NCBI GenBank assembly: GCA_005223045.1
Contig: NJBM01000004.1
Coordinates: forward strand, 186,001-250,000
Length of the DNA: 64,000 nt
Direction: 5' to 3'
Source of the DNA: Planctomycetes bacterium B3_Pla
GTDB lineage: Bacteria > Planctomycetota > Phycisphaerae > Sedimentisphaerales > Anaerobacaceae
Part shown: positions 31,217 to 39,793 of the stretch, in pieces
How positions within the stretch are numbered: position 1 is the first letter of the stretch
Layout: every line of letters starts with the position of its first letter
Translations under genes and position numbers: made by a program
The notes under the pieces: generated by a model
Told to the model about the DNA's origin: nothing
The model's database searches: none
Seen by the model: the letters and a program-made list of their open reading frames with translations, nothing else

Positions 31217-32071
31217 CTAATGTTCGATCACGGTCGCTCCCTCGGGAATCTCAAACTCGAAGAGTTCGTCCGGGAGACTCTCGTAATATGTGATCTTTTC
31301 TGAGGCAATCCTCGGCGGGCCTTCCCACTTGGAGTTCTCCCACTGTTTAAGACTGACTACTAACTTGCTTTCCACATCGAACTCGAACCACATGGATCTC
31401 GGTCCGTTATAGCGTTTGTCAAGCCAGGCAACTGTTAGAAAGGCCCGTTGTTTGCTTGTGACAGGGTCTTTGCCATAGGTCACTTCCCAATCGTTTGTCA
31501 CACCTGACTCATGAAAGGCTCTTAGCTGTTCGAAGAAGCGGCCTCCAATCCACCCTTCCGGCGTTCCGTATGGAAGGTTCTTAATGACAGTATTGGTTTG
31601 CGGGTCGTATCGCCATGTCTCCTGGCCGTTCGTAATGATAGTAGGGACACCATCCACTTCGTGTCGTATCTTTTTTACCTTTGTTTGATCTTCGTTGGCA
31701 ACTGCCCAGGATTTCCTGTCTCGCATCCGCAACTCGCCGTCTTCGTTGAGGTCCGACTCCGATCCTTCAAAGACAACTGCGTTGTACTTGCTCAATGCCT
31801 CGATGCTCTGCTCGATCGCCCAGGCGACACTCGATGTTCGGTTAAACATGAACACGCCGATCAAACACGCGACGATGAGGACCGCGGCGGCAGCAACTTT
31901 GGCTAATGGACTCTTCATGATTATTCTCCATTTATACGTATCAGAGGTGCTTTTCTGCTTTTGGCTTCTCTGAATCTCTAATGCTTCATCGATCACCTTG
32001 CTTCGCATCTCTGATCTTGGATTCACATTGAATTTTGCAATTCTGTTTTCTATATCTTCAAGCGATTTCAT
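31217..32071 (-). CDS. Single-pass membrane anti-sigma-like protein
   Basis: A 284-residue protein coupled by ATGA overlap to an ECF sigma gene. A short cytosolic N-terminus (about 50 residues, MKSLEDIENRIAKF...) is followed by one membrane helix near residues 55-75 (AKVAAAAVLIVACLIGVFMF). The remaining 200 residues form an extracytoplasmic domain of LolA/RseB-like beta type (KVKKIRHEVDGVPTIITNGQETWRYDP). The architecture is that of planctomycete anti-sigma factors, but no ZAS zinc motif is present. The role as anti-sigma is inferred from operon structure. Confidence 0.7.
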   Translation of the reverse strand: MKSLEDIENRIAKFNVNPRSEMRSKVIDEALEIQRSQKQKSTSDTYKWRIIMKSPLAKVAAAAVLIVACLIGVFMFNRTSSVAWAIEQSIEALSKYNAVVFEGSESDLNEDGELRMRDRKSWAVANEDQTKVKKIRHEVDGVPTIITNGQETWRYDPQTNTVIKNLPYGTPEGWIGGRFFEQLRAFHESGVTNDWEVTYGKDPVTSKQRAFLTVAWLDKRYNGPRSMWFEFDVESKLVVSLKQWENSKWEGPPRIASEKITYYESLPDELFEFEIPEGATVIEH

Positions 32072-32610
32072 TTAATCACCTCGCTGTTTAGTAGTGATCT
32101 TAGTTTCTCCAGGCCGTAGCGATACTGGCTTCGGACTGTATTTTCAGAAGTACTTCTTAATTTTGCTATTTGTGTAAACTTCAGATTTCCCTGCAGGTGA
32201 AGAACCATAACTTCTCTTTGCTCATAAGGTAGATGTGACATAGCCTGGTTCAGTATGGCTGTTTCTTCTTTCTGGATTGCCAGTAAATCCGGCCCCAAAG
32301 CGGCTGATTCAAATGCACTATCATCATCTAATGCTGTCGGCTCCAGTTGTTTTCTCTTGATTCTGTTACGGGCAAGGTTGGCGACACATGTTGCTAAATA
32401 CGCTTTCAAATTACCATCGAGTTTTATCCGGTCAGCCGACGTTACAAACGAGATGAAGAAGTCGTGGAGCACATCTTCAGCGGCATGCGTGTTATTCAAA
32501 AGAGCAGTCGCAACCGTTATCAAGTACGTCTCGTATTTATCGTAGATTCTTCCGAGCGCATCGCTTGAGCCACGCTTGAACTTCCATAAGAGCAATTTGT
32601 CTTCGAGCAT
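32068..32610 (-). CDS. ECF RNA polymerase sigma factor
   Basis: A 180-residue ECF sigma factor. Region 2 contains LGRIYDKYETYLITVATALL and AEDVLHDFFISFV; region 4 contains LPYEQREVMVLHLQGNLKFTQIAKL with the HTH that reads -35 elements. It is a close relative of the second sigma factor at 36531-37076 (both begin with MxEDKLL). The ATG at 32610 aligns with that homologue; a TTG at 32616 is in frame. A perfect 16-base palindrome sits 22 bases upstream. Confidence 0.9.
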   Translation of the reverse strand: MLEDKLLLWKFKRGSSDALGRIYDKYETYLITVATALLNNTHAAEDVLHDFFISFVTSADRIKLDGNLKAYLATCVANLARNRIKRKQLEPTALDDDSAFESAALGPDLLAIQKEETAILNQAMSHLPYEQREVMVLHLQGNLKFTQIAKLRSTSENTVRSQYRYGLEKLRSLLNSEVIK

Positions 32611-32632
32611 TCGCAACTCACTGGCTATATCT

Positions 32633-32648
32633 AAGAATGATCATTCTT
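32633..32648 (-). promoter_or_regulatory. Perfect 16-base palindrome upstream of ECF sigma 1
   Basis: AAGAATGATCATTCTT is its own reverse complement. It is 22 bases before the sigma ATG, and a copy with one changed base precedes the other sigma gene at 37093-37108. This is a good candidate operator or self-regulated promoter element shared by the two units. Confidence 0.65.
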
Positions 32649-32828
32649 CAGTAAACACACAATTGAGATGACCATTTCAGTCTAATGATTTTGGATATTT
32701 TAGCGGATTCTTGGGAAGAAAAGCACAATAAGAAACATTCTGCTCGAGTTTTGTTGGATTCTATTGGCGATGTCTTACCAGATTTACTGATTTTTGCAAA
32801 GGCCGGCGGAAGTCAGAATATGAGGCCA

Positions 32829-32856
32829 TAAAAGAGCCGGGCACTAAACCCGGCTC
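32829..32856 (-). terminator. Rho-independent terminator after the FGE-domain gene
   Basis: GAGCCGGG (32834-32841) and CCCGGCTC (32849-32856) form an eight-base stem followed on the minus strand by TTTTAT. It closes the sigma 2/FGE transcript about 150 bases after its stop. Confidence 0.75.
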
Positions 32857-32997
32857 GAACTGGCAAACAATGTCTATCACGTGCTGTTGACGTCTACTCA
32901 TCCAGACCCATTCGCTTGTCTGATAATGCTATCCTACCCGAATTACTTGGACTGCTACAACCGCCAAGGAGGATTGATGTGCCCAAGGATCCAAGTA

Positions 32998-35900
32998 TCA
33001 AGGGTTCGACTTCAGGACACGAAAGCCCATGCTGGAAAGGGTGGTGTCGGGTGAGTGGTCGCTGCGATTCGCTGACCGGCAGTGTTGGGCGCCTTCATCC
33101 CGGAAGCCACCACGTAAGACACGGTTCGAGCCTGAACTGGGGCCAATAGGATCAGTTTGGTTACTATCACTATAATTCCCATACCAATCCTGGCACCACT
33201 CATACACATTCCCGCTCATATCGTACAAGCCAAAGGCATTCGGTACTTTTTGACCAACCTCTTTCCAACCATCTCCATCAGACCAACAATAATCGTTTAT
33301 CTCCATGTAGTCCGGATCGTCTCCCCAATAAAACCTTGTCTGCGTGCCCGCACGGCAGGCATATTCCCATTCTGCTTCCGTCGGCAACCTGTAACCGTTT
33401 GCGTTCCAATCCACTTCCCATGTATCAGCGTTATATACTGTTTGTAAACCTTCTTTTTCACTCAAATAATTGCAGTACATGGCTGCCCCATACCAGGATA
33501 CTTCCGCCATGGGCTCATTCCACGATCGGTCATCACGCAAGGCATAACTTCCGTCATTCCTCGACAGTGGACAACCATTATCATCCCAATTCACACCCGA
33601 TTCCTTACCCTTAGCTTCAAGAAACAGAGCGTATTGTCCTACCGTCACCTCATATTTCGCCATATAAAAGCCCTTTGTTAATGTGACTTGATGCTGCGGA
33701 CCTTCATCTGAATCACGATCCTGTTCAGCACTCGGGCTGCCCATCATGAATGTCCCGGGTGTTATTGATACCATCTCCAACGGCTTCGGGACGTCCAATC
33801 TCAGGAGACGGAATCCGATGCTGAGGTGCCGCTCGACAGGCGAGTTCTTGTGGCGGTGCGCTGACCGGTAATGCTGGGCGCCTTCATGCCTGTAGCCGCC
33901 ACGTAAGACACGGTTTGAACCTGAACTGGGGCCAATAGGATTGGTCTGGTTGCTATCATTATAACTCCCATACCAATCCTGGCACCACTCATACACATTA
34001 CCACACATATGATACAAGTCAAAGGCATTCGGTATTGTTAGACTAGCCTTGCTGCGCGGGTCGTCTCCCCAATAAAACCTTGTCTGCGTCCCCGCACGGC
34101 AGGCATACTCCCATTCTGCTTCCGTCGGCAACCTGTAACCGTTTGCGCTCCAATCCACTTCCCACGTATCAAGGTTATATACCGTTTGTAGACCCTCTTT
34201 TTCGCTCACATAATTGCAATACATCACTGCCCCATACCAGGATATTTCCGCCATGGGCTGATTCCACGATCGGCCATCACGCAAGGTATAACGTCCGTCA
34301 TCCCTCGACAGTGGACAATCATGGTCATTCCAATCCACGCCAGATTCTTCACCCGTAGCTTCAAGAAACGCAACGTATTGCCCCACCCTTACCTCATATT
34401 TCCCCATATAAAAGCCCTGAGTTAATGTGACTTGATGCTGCGGACCTTCATCCGGATCACGATCTTGTTCATCACTCGAACTGCCCATAGTGAATGTCCC
34501 AGGTGATATTAACACCATCTCCAACGGCTTCGGGACGTCCAATCTCAGGAGACGGAATCCGATGCTGGCGTGCCACTCGTCAGGCGAGTTCTTGTGGCGG
34601 TGCGCTGACCGGCTATGCCGGGCGCCCCGGTAGCCGCCACGTACGACACGGTTCGAGCCTGAACTGGGGCCAATAGGATCGGTCTGGTTGCTATCACCAT
34701 AACTCCCATACCAATCCTGGCACCATTCATACGCATTCCCGCTCATATCGTACAAGCCAAAGGCATTCGGATTCTTTTGACCACCCTTGTTGCGCGGGTC
34801 GTTTCCCCAATAAAACCTTGTCTGCGTCCCCGCACGACAGGCATACTCCCATTCTGCTTCCGTCGGCAACCTGTAACCGTTTGCATTCCAATCCACTTCC
34901 CACGTATCAGGGTTATATACCGATTGTAAACCTTCTTTCTCGCTCAAATAATTGCAATATATAGCTGCCCCATACCAGGATATTTCCACCATGGGCTGAT
35001 TCCACGATCGGTCTTCACGCAAGGTATAACGTCCGTCACTCCTCAACAGTGGACAATCATGGTCATTCCAATCCACGCCCGATTCTTCGCCCGTAGCTTC
35101 AAGAAACTTAACGTATTGTCCCACCGTCACCGGATATTTCCCCATATGAAAGCCCTGTGTTAATGTGACTTGATGCTGCGGACCTTCATCCGGATCACGA
35201 TCTTGTTCATCACTCGAGCTGCCCATCATGAATGTCCCAGGTGATACTAACACCATCTCCAACGGCTTCGGGACGCCTGGAGGAGGTTTCACGTAGGTCG
35301 TCGTTCCGCAGATCATCCATCTTCCCGGTCGACCGGAAACAGGTTTCACGCGGATCGTCACATCAGCTTGGTAGGATTGTCCGCCTTCCTCGCCAAGGGT
35401 TTTGCACGGGCACACCATTATATTCGAATCGGGGTCAGGATCGCGGTGTACCGGCCCAATTGAGATGATTTTGAACTCATCTCCTCCACCTCCACCTGAC
35501 AGTTTTTCGACCAAGAAGCCGGGCACCCCCAAATATAATTGTCCAATCTTGTCAAAATCGTTGGCGATAGATGCCTGGAGAACTTGTAAAGCTACTTCCT
35601 TGGCAATTTCCTCGTCAGTCATATCACCCTGAGCCAATCCAACTTCTTTGTCAGACTGGTCTATCCAAAACGCAGTCTCCGGCAGCTCTCCCTTAAGATT
35701 GAACATGTTCGGATCGATCTCTTGGTTGTAATCGAAAAACTCAGTCGTCTGTTCGTGTTGATACCGGCCGCCCCGCATCTCAAATTTCTCTTCCTTTTTA
35801 ACCAATCTGGTCGCCTGGTCGATGTACAGCACCTTCTTCCAATTGGCTGACCGACTTTCAGGGGGATAAGTCACAACAAGGACAATAGGCTCAGTCTTTT

Positions 35901-36534
35901 GGTCCGGCTCATTCACATCCAGTATTATCTCGCCGTCTCTCGCCCGTTCGCGCAACTTCTCGCATACCAGCTTTGGGTCGACGTCAGATATTTCCCATTG
36001 CAGCAATAGACTCCCACTCACTGATTCACCTGATCTTCTGAAACACAGGTTGAGGGTCGGCAGCCAGGCATCTACTCCATCGCCGTCATTTACAAGGGTA
36101 AGCGGTCCTATTCCACCACCGGTTGAGATCCGATCGACCTGATGCCTGAATCGCCTCGGTTTTCCATATTCATCACACTCTATCCAGGACTCTGAGTTCC
36201 ATTTCTGCTCACCGACCGTGCTAAATGCTTTGATGTGAAGGTAGCGAATCGAGCTGTATGCCTCGATGGTGTCCTGCAACGCATATGCCGGGGCCACAAG
36301 GCTTTTCGGTATCTGCATACACAAGTAAACTGCCAATGCTGCCAATGCCGCAGCGGTAAACTGTGCTTTTCTACTCTTCATGATTATTCTCCATATCTCC
36401 GGCATGGCCGGCGTGTTTTCTGTAGTTTCCTTGTGAGCGCCGAGCACATCATCGAATACCTTCTCGTCGGCATTCGGGTCAATGCCAAGCTCAGCGTTCT
36501 TGAAAAGTTGTCTTATCTCATCTGCGGGCTTCAT
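32998..36534 (-). CDS. Anti-sigma-like membrane protein fused to three FGE-sulfatase-type domains
   Basis: A 1178-residue protein coupled by ATGA overlap to an ECF sigma gene. Order: cytosolic N-terminus (1-50), one membrane helix near 58-77, a LolA/RseB-like domain (about 85-290) homologous to the anti-sigma-like protein at 31217, a linker domain (about 300-420), then three tandem formylglycine-generating-enzyme-type domains starting near 421, 667 and 915. Each has PGTFMMGS, GYRLPTEAEWEYACRAGTQT, GNVYEWCQDWYG and SNRVLRGG, ending IGFRLL. The FGE Cys pair near the C-terminus of the fold is absent (SRSAHR in repeat 1, a single CRSANR in repeat 3), so they are unlikely to be true formylglycine makers and may bind a ligand or act as iron-type enzymes. 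The domains face the periplasm. Confidence 0.85.
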   Translation of the reverse strand: MKPADEIRQLFKNAELGIDPNADEKVFDDVLGAHKETTENTPAMPEIWRIIMKSRKAQFTAAALAALAVYLCMQIPKSLVAPAYALQDTIEAYSSIRYLHIKAFSTVGEQKWNSESWIECDEYGKPRRFRHQVDRISTGGGIGPLTLVNDGDGVDAWLPTLNLCFRRSGESVSGSLLLQWEISDVDPKLVCEKLRERARDGEIILDVNEPDQKTEPIVLVVTYPPESRSANWKKVLYIDQATRLVKKEEKFEMRGGRYQHEQTTEFFDYNQEIDPNMFNLKGELPETAFWIDQSDKEVGLAQGDMTDEEIAKEVALQVLQASIANDFDKIGQLYLGVPGFLVEKLSGGGGGDEFKIISIGPVHRDPDPDSNIMVCPCKTLGEEGGQSYQADVTIRVKPVSGRPGRWMICGTTTYVKPPPGVPKPLEMVLVSPGTFMMGSSSDEQDRDPDEGPQHQVTLTQGFHMGKYPVTVGQYVKFLEATGEESGVDWNDHDCPLLRSDGRYTLREDRSWNQPMVEISWYGAAIYCNYLSEKEGLQSVYNPDTWEVDWNANGYRLPTEAEWEYACRAGTQTRFYWGNDPRNKGGQKNPNAFGLYDMSGNAYEWCQDWYGSYGDSNQTDPIGPSSGSNRVVRGGYRGARHSRSAHRHKNSPDEWHASIGFRLLRLDVPKPLEMVLISPGTFTMGSSSDEQDRDPDEGPQHQVTLTQGFYMGKYEVRVGQYVAFLEATGEESGVDWNDHDCPLSRDDGRYTLRDGRSWNQPMAEISWYGAVMYCNYVSEKEGLQTVYNLDTWEVDWSANGYRLPTEAEWEYACRAGTQTRFYWGDDPRSKASLTIPNAFDLYHMCGNVYEWCQDWYGSYNDSNQTNPIGPSSGSNRVLRGGYRHEGAQHYRSAHRHKNSPVERHLSIGFRLLRLDVPKPLEMVSITPGTFMMGSPSAEQDRDSDEGPQHQVTLTKGFYMAKYEVTVGQYALFLEAKGKESGVNWDDNGCPLSRNDGSYALRDDRSWNEPMAEVSWYGAAMYCNYLSEKEGLQTVYNADTWEVDWNANGYRLPTEAEWEYACRAGTQTRFYWGDDPDYMEINDYCWSDGDGWKEVGQKVPNAFGLYDMSGNVYEWCQDWYGNYSDSNQTDPIGPSSGSNRVLRGGFRDEGAQHCRSANRSDHSPDTTLSSMGFRVLKSNP
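33003..35270 (-). repeat. Three tandem FGE-domain DNA repeats, period about 740 bases
   Basis: The landmark CGGCTTCGGGACG recurs at 33781, 34525 and 35263, giving periods of 744 and 738 bases. Long blocks are nearly identical between copies, so the domains arose by tandem duplication and may still exchange sequence. Confidence 0.9.
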
Positions 36535-37076
36535 TTTTCCACCTCACCATTGAGCAGCGACCGCAGTTTTGTTATGCCATACCGGTATCGGCCTTTGACC
36601 GTGTTGACGGACGCATTCTGTCGCATCGCAATCTGACGAAACGTCATGCCCATTTCCATCCGAAAGCAGATCACTTCCCGCTGTTCGTACGGCAACTCCT
36701 GCAAAGCCTTGCTCAGCAGCGCCAGTTGCTCATCGAGGACCGCCCATTGCCGGGGGCCTCGTCGGGATGAAGCAAGCAGCTCTGCGCCGTCGAGAACAGT
36801 CTCACGATGCCGGTTACTGTCGCGCAGATGATTTCGCACGCGATTGATCACACTCGTGACCAGATAGTTCTTCAAATTGCCTGTCAGCCTTATGCGATCG
36901 GCCGACCGGGCGAATTTGACAAACACATCGTGAACCATGTCCTCGGCCGTGTTCGCATCGCCGATGAGCACCACAGCGAGTCTGAGCAGCTCGACCTTGT
37001 ACTTGTCGTAGATCTGCCTCAGGGCTTCATGACGGCCCTGTTTGAATCTGAGAATAAGCAGCTTATCTTCTATCAT
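36531..37076 (-). CDS. ECF RNA polymerase sigma factor
   Basis: A 181-residue ECF sigma factor. Region 2 holds LRQIYDKYKVELLRLAVVLI and AEDMVHDVFVKFARSADRIRL; region 4 holds LPYEQREVICFRMEMGMTFRQIA and NTVKGRYRYGITKLRSLL. Its stop overlaps the ATG of the FGE-fusion anti-sigma-like gene. A near-copy of the palindrome found before ECF sigma 1 lies 16 bases upstream of the ATG, and an extra hairpin lies further upstream. Confidence 0.9.
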   Translation of the reverse strand: MIEDKLLILRFKQGRHEALRQIYDKYKVELLRLAVVLIGDANTAEDMVHDVFVKFARSADRIRLTGNLKNYLVTSVINRVRNHLRDSNRHRETVLDGAELLASSRRGPRQWAVLDEQLALLSKALQELPYEQREVICFRMEMGMTFRQIAMRQNASVNTVKGRYRYGITKLRSLLNGEVEK

Positions 37077-37092
37077 CGTGCACGTTCATACG

Positions 37093-37108
37093 AAGAATGA
37101 TCAGTCTT
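37093..37108 (-). promoter_or_regulatory. Near-palindrome upstream of ECF sigma 2
   Basis: AAGAATGATCAGTCTT matches the perfect palindrome upstream of ECF sigma 1 at 15 of 16 bases. It ends 16 bases before the ATG of the sigma gene. Confidence 0.6.
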
Positions 37109-37117
37109 CACCCTATT

Positions 37118-37136
37118 ACACACCGAAACGGTGTGT
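37118..37136. promoter_or_regulatory. Perfect hairpin upstream of ECF sigma 2
   Basis: ACACACCG and CGGTGTGT form an eight-base perfect stem with an AAA loop, about 40 bases before the sigma ATG on the minus strand. Without a T run it looks more like an operator than a terminator. Confidence 0.4.
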
Positions 37137-37238
37137 TCGGGTATGCAAAATATGCTTTATCCGGCTAATGAGCAGGCGCTGCGAACGATTCTTGTCTTCT
37201 CGTCCGGCCCCTGGTGAACCTGTCGATTAAGCTGAACA

Positions 37239-37623
37239 GCCAATTCTTCGTATGTGTTTAGCCTGTTATCAGTATTGATAGTGAAGATTTCGCGATAAAA
37301 TCTTCACTCAAAGACGTCAATTACCGGCAAAGCCGGGTACGTGTTTAGCCGGACAAGGGATATGCGAACCGGCTGTCATTTCGACCGGAGTCACAACACC
37401 AGTTGGGACGAAGTGGAGAAATCGATTCTAAATAGATCTCTCCATTCCGCCTTCGGCTACAGTCGAGATGACGATTGTGTGGCAGCCTCATCCTGATTGT
37501 CGTTTATCGGGATGGGGATGGCTGACTCCTGCTAAACACGTACAAAGCCGGTCAATTGTCGTCTGAAAACGTGCATATCAGCATTGGTTTCAGGCTAAAC
37601 ACATACGAAGGCCGGCAATTGGC
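37239..37623. repeat. Nested inverted-repeat cassette, four copies of one unit
   Basis: Four copies of a 27-38-base unit carrying the core TACGTGTTTAGCC or TATGTGTTTAGCC: two forward (37239-37265, 37313-37350) and two reversed (37531-37563, 37591-37623). The outer pair share GCCAATT...CTTCGTATGTGTTTAGCCTG; the inner pair share GAC..CAATT.ACCGGC...GTACGTGTTTAGC. A ten-base perfect hairpin (GTGAAGATTT/AAATCTTCAC) lies at 37281-37307. There is no reading frame inside. Confidence 0.65.
37375..37472. repeat. Dispersed palindromic repeat inside the nested cassette
   Basis: The ends GTCATTTCGAC (37375-37385) and GTCGAGATGAC (37462-37472) are inverted with one mismatch. The interior repeats the vocabulary of the partial copy at 3058-3110. 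This resembles REP-type elements. Confidence 0.55.
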
Positions 37624-38474
37624 TCCATTCGACTACGCTCAGGACAAGTTTGTTTTTTCATTTCCTATTAACCATGAAGCCTGCCGAGGGGATCGCCCCT
37701 ACATAACCTGCGTACATCCTGTTAATCCTGTCTAAAAGATCTTTTCGGGCTTGAATTCACCGCGAAGAGTACCGAGAACGCGGAGGAAAGAAGCATGTAA
37801 GGTGCGATATCTCGCGCTATTTGCAACTGTTGCCGAATTGTTGGGTTTGTCGGGTGAAGAGTCTCGTATATGGCAATCGCCGCCCTTATTCTTTACGATA
37901 ATGAGAAAATGACAAGAAAAAATATTTTTCATATTTAGTAATTTTTTGCCGTGTAATGCTTGACATCATGTAATTCTTGTATAGAATGCACGCTCGTTAG
38001 TTCCATTGGACTACAGAATTTTGGCAAGGAGACAGAGGCAAAGAAATGGAAGTCTGTTGATTGCCATGGTTTTCGCGGCTGATTTGGCCGTTTGTCGCGT
38101 TAGAGGGCGCAGCAAAGATAAGGGATGCTTGTTTTCTTGTTGATGATGTAGTTTTCGCAGCGGTAAAGGACAAGCCTCACTTCTCACTCCCTTGAGCGGC
38201 GATTTCGGCCCGATGACGGCAATCACACTTCTTCGATAACATGGGAAAGCCTTTTGAAGGAGCGTATAAAACAACAGTCGGATGTCAAAGAGTAAACGAT
38301 TCTTACTATCGGGGAATGATGTTCTTGTTTCCCGGTGTAATTATTCATTTGCATTCTTGCCGGCATTCGGCTTTTTCACATAAATCTTATGGTTCAGTCG
38401 TAATTGTGCCGAAATAGTAGCAGTGTACAGTGAACAGAATTATGGCAAAACGCTTGAAAGTTGAGGTAGAAATT
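37624..38474. other. Gene-poor spacer before the porin gene
   Basis: About 850 bases with no reading frame that has both a start signal and recognisable protein features. It contains A/T-rich low-complexity sequence, a good promoter at 37960-37987 and, downstream of it, stop-rich sequence, so the porin transcript may carry a leader of nearly 500 bases or the promoter may serve a small RNA. Confidence 0.45.
37960..37987 (+). promoter_or_regulatory. Sigma-70-like promoter
   Basis: A perfect TTGACA (37960-37965), a 16-base spacer and TAGAAT (37982-37987), reading toward the porin gene 480 bases away. Confidence 0.5.
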
Positions 38475-39776
38475 ATGGAGAATATTTTGGGAGCACAAGC
38501 TGTCAAAAAGACAATCATGCTGATCGTTGTGACTCTGGTGTTGGCGATTTGTGCCGCTGGCGCAGCGGGCCAGAGCGTCTTATCTGACGAAAATCCAGAA
38601 CTGAGGCAGGAGGTTGAGAAGCTCGAGAAGGGCGAGGGAGCGCAAGCGCCGAAGCCCATTATGTCGAACCTGGACATTCAACTGTACGGCTTTCTGAAAT
38701 TCGACGCCGCTTACGATACTTCGCGAACAGACGACGGCAACTTTGCCAAGTGGGTAGAGAGTGAGGAATTCAACGATGACGACGACCAGTTCAACATGAC
38801 GGCCAATCAGAGCCGGTTCGGCATAAAGATTGCGGGCATTGGCGATGATGAGATAAAAACGAGCGGGCTGGCTGAAGTTGACTTCTACGGCTTAGACTTC
38901 GACTACGGCAGACAGAACGAGGGCTATCTGATGATGCGCCACGCCTATCTGAAGCTGGACTGGCCAGACGATGATTTCAGCATTATTGCCGGCCAGACGT
39001 CCGACGTGATCAGCCCGTTATCTCCGACCACCGTCAACTATACCATCGGCTGGTACACGGGTAATCTTGGGTATCGGCGTCCCCAGGTGCGAGTGACCAA
39101 GCTGCTCGATCTCGATGGCGACATGGATTTCACACTGGAAGGCGCCCTTACTCGCACGATCGGCAGGATCAGCCAATGGTCGGGAATCCATGACTCAGGC
39201 GAGGATTATGGCAAGCCGACAGTGCAGGGCAGGGTCAGTACGACTATTTCGGTAATCCCCAAAATACCCGCGACGGCAATCGGCGTTTCCGCGCATTACG
39301 GCAAGGAAGAGTACGACACTTCGCCTTTCGGTCAGGACGAGGAATTCAGGTCGTGGTCGTTGAACGTTGACGTTTACCAGCCTATCCACAGTTGGCTGAC
39401 GATCAAGGGCGAACTGTTTACCGGCGAGAACCTCGATGCCTACATGGGCGGGATTGGTCAGGGCGTAACTCTGCCGTTTCCGATCACTCCGAACTCATAC
39501 GATGAGGTCGGCAGCGCCGGCGGCTGGGTCGCAGCGAGCTTCGAGGCTTGGAAGAGCTGCAACTTCAACGTGGGAGTTGCGATGGACGACGTTGATAGCG
39601 GAGATGTCGATGATGGCGACCGCACGTTGAACCGGTCGGTGTTTGCGAATATGTTTTACCCGCTTGCCAAGAACGTGGATTGGGCCGTGGAGCTTTCGAA
39701 ATGGCGAACGGAGTATCGCGGCCCCGGGGACGCGGAAAGTTTCCGTATTCAGACTGCCCTTATCTACAAATTCTAA
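38475..39776 (+). CDS. DcaP-like outer membrane porin
   Basis: A 433-residue outer-membrane protein. The signal peptide runs to about residue 34 (IMLIVVTLVLAICAAGAAG); a short coiled segment with PELRQEVEKLEKGEG follows, as in DcaP trimers. The barrel then begins (LDIQLYGFLKFDAAYDTSR...NQSRFGIKIAG) and ends in the Phe that marks outer-membrane barrels (LIYKF). DcaP-type porins pass small organic anions. The ATG at 38475 is preferred over 38430 because GAGGTAG precedes it and the 20-base leader matches that of fhs. Its place before acetyl-CoA synthetase and organic-acid transporters suggests entry of carboxylates. Confidence 0.85.
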   Translation: MENILGAQAVKKTIMLIVVTLVLAICAAGAAGQSVLSDENPELRQEVEKLEKGEGAQAPKPIMSNLDIQLYGFLKFDAAYDTSRTDDGNFAKWVESEEFNDDDDQFNMTANQSRFGIKIAGIGDDEIKTSGLAEVDFYGLDFDYGRQNEGYLMMRHAYLKLDWPDDDFSIIAGQTSDVISPLSPTTVNYTIGWYTGNLGYRRPQVRVTKLLDLDGDMDFTLEGALTRTIGRISQWSGIHDSGEDYGKPTVQGRVSTTISVIPKIPATAIGVSAHYGKEEYDTSPFGQDEEFRSWSLNVDVYQPIHSWLTIKGELFTGENLDAYMGGIGQGVTLPFPITPNSYDEVGSAGGWVAASFEAWKSCNFNVGVAMDDVDSGDVDDGDRTLNRSVFANMFYPLAKNVDWAVELSKWRTEYRGPGDAESFRIQTALIYKF

Positions 39777-39793
39777 GGAGAACTCGTTCTTTC

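Noticed and set aside
32998-35270. Three genuine formylglycine-generating enzymes for sulfatase maturation
   Set aside because: The paired catalytic Cys are missing in all three repeats and no sulfatase gene is nearby; FGE-like fold only.
37239-37623. A CRISPR array
   Set aside because: The units occur in both orientations with unequal spacers and no cas genes are present.
38011-38274. An 87-residue minus-strand frame in the porin spacer
   Set aside because: No SD, no family resemblance, and the region is otherwise stop-rich and repeat-like.
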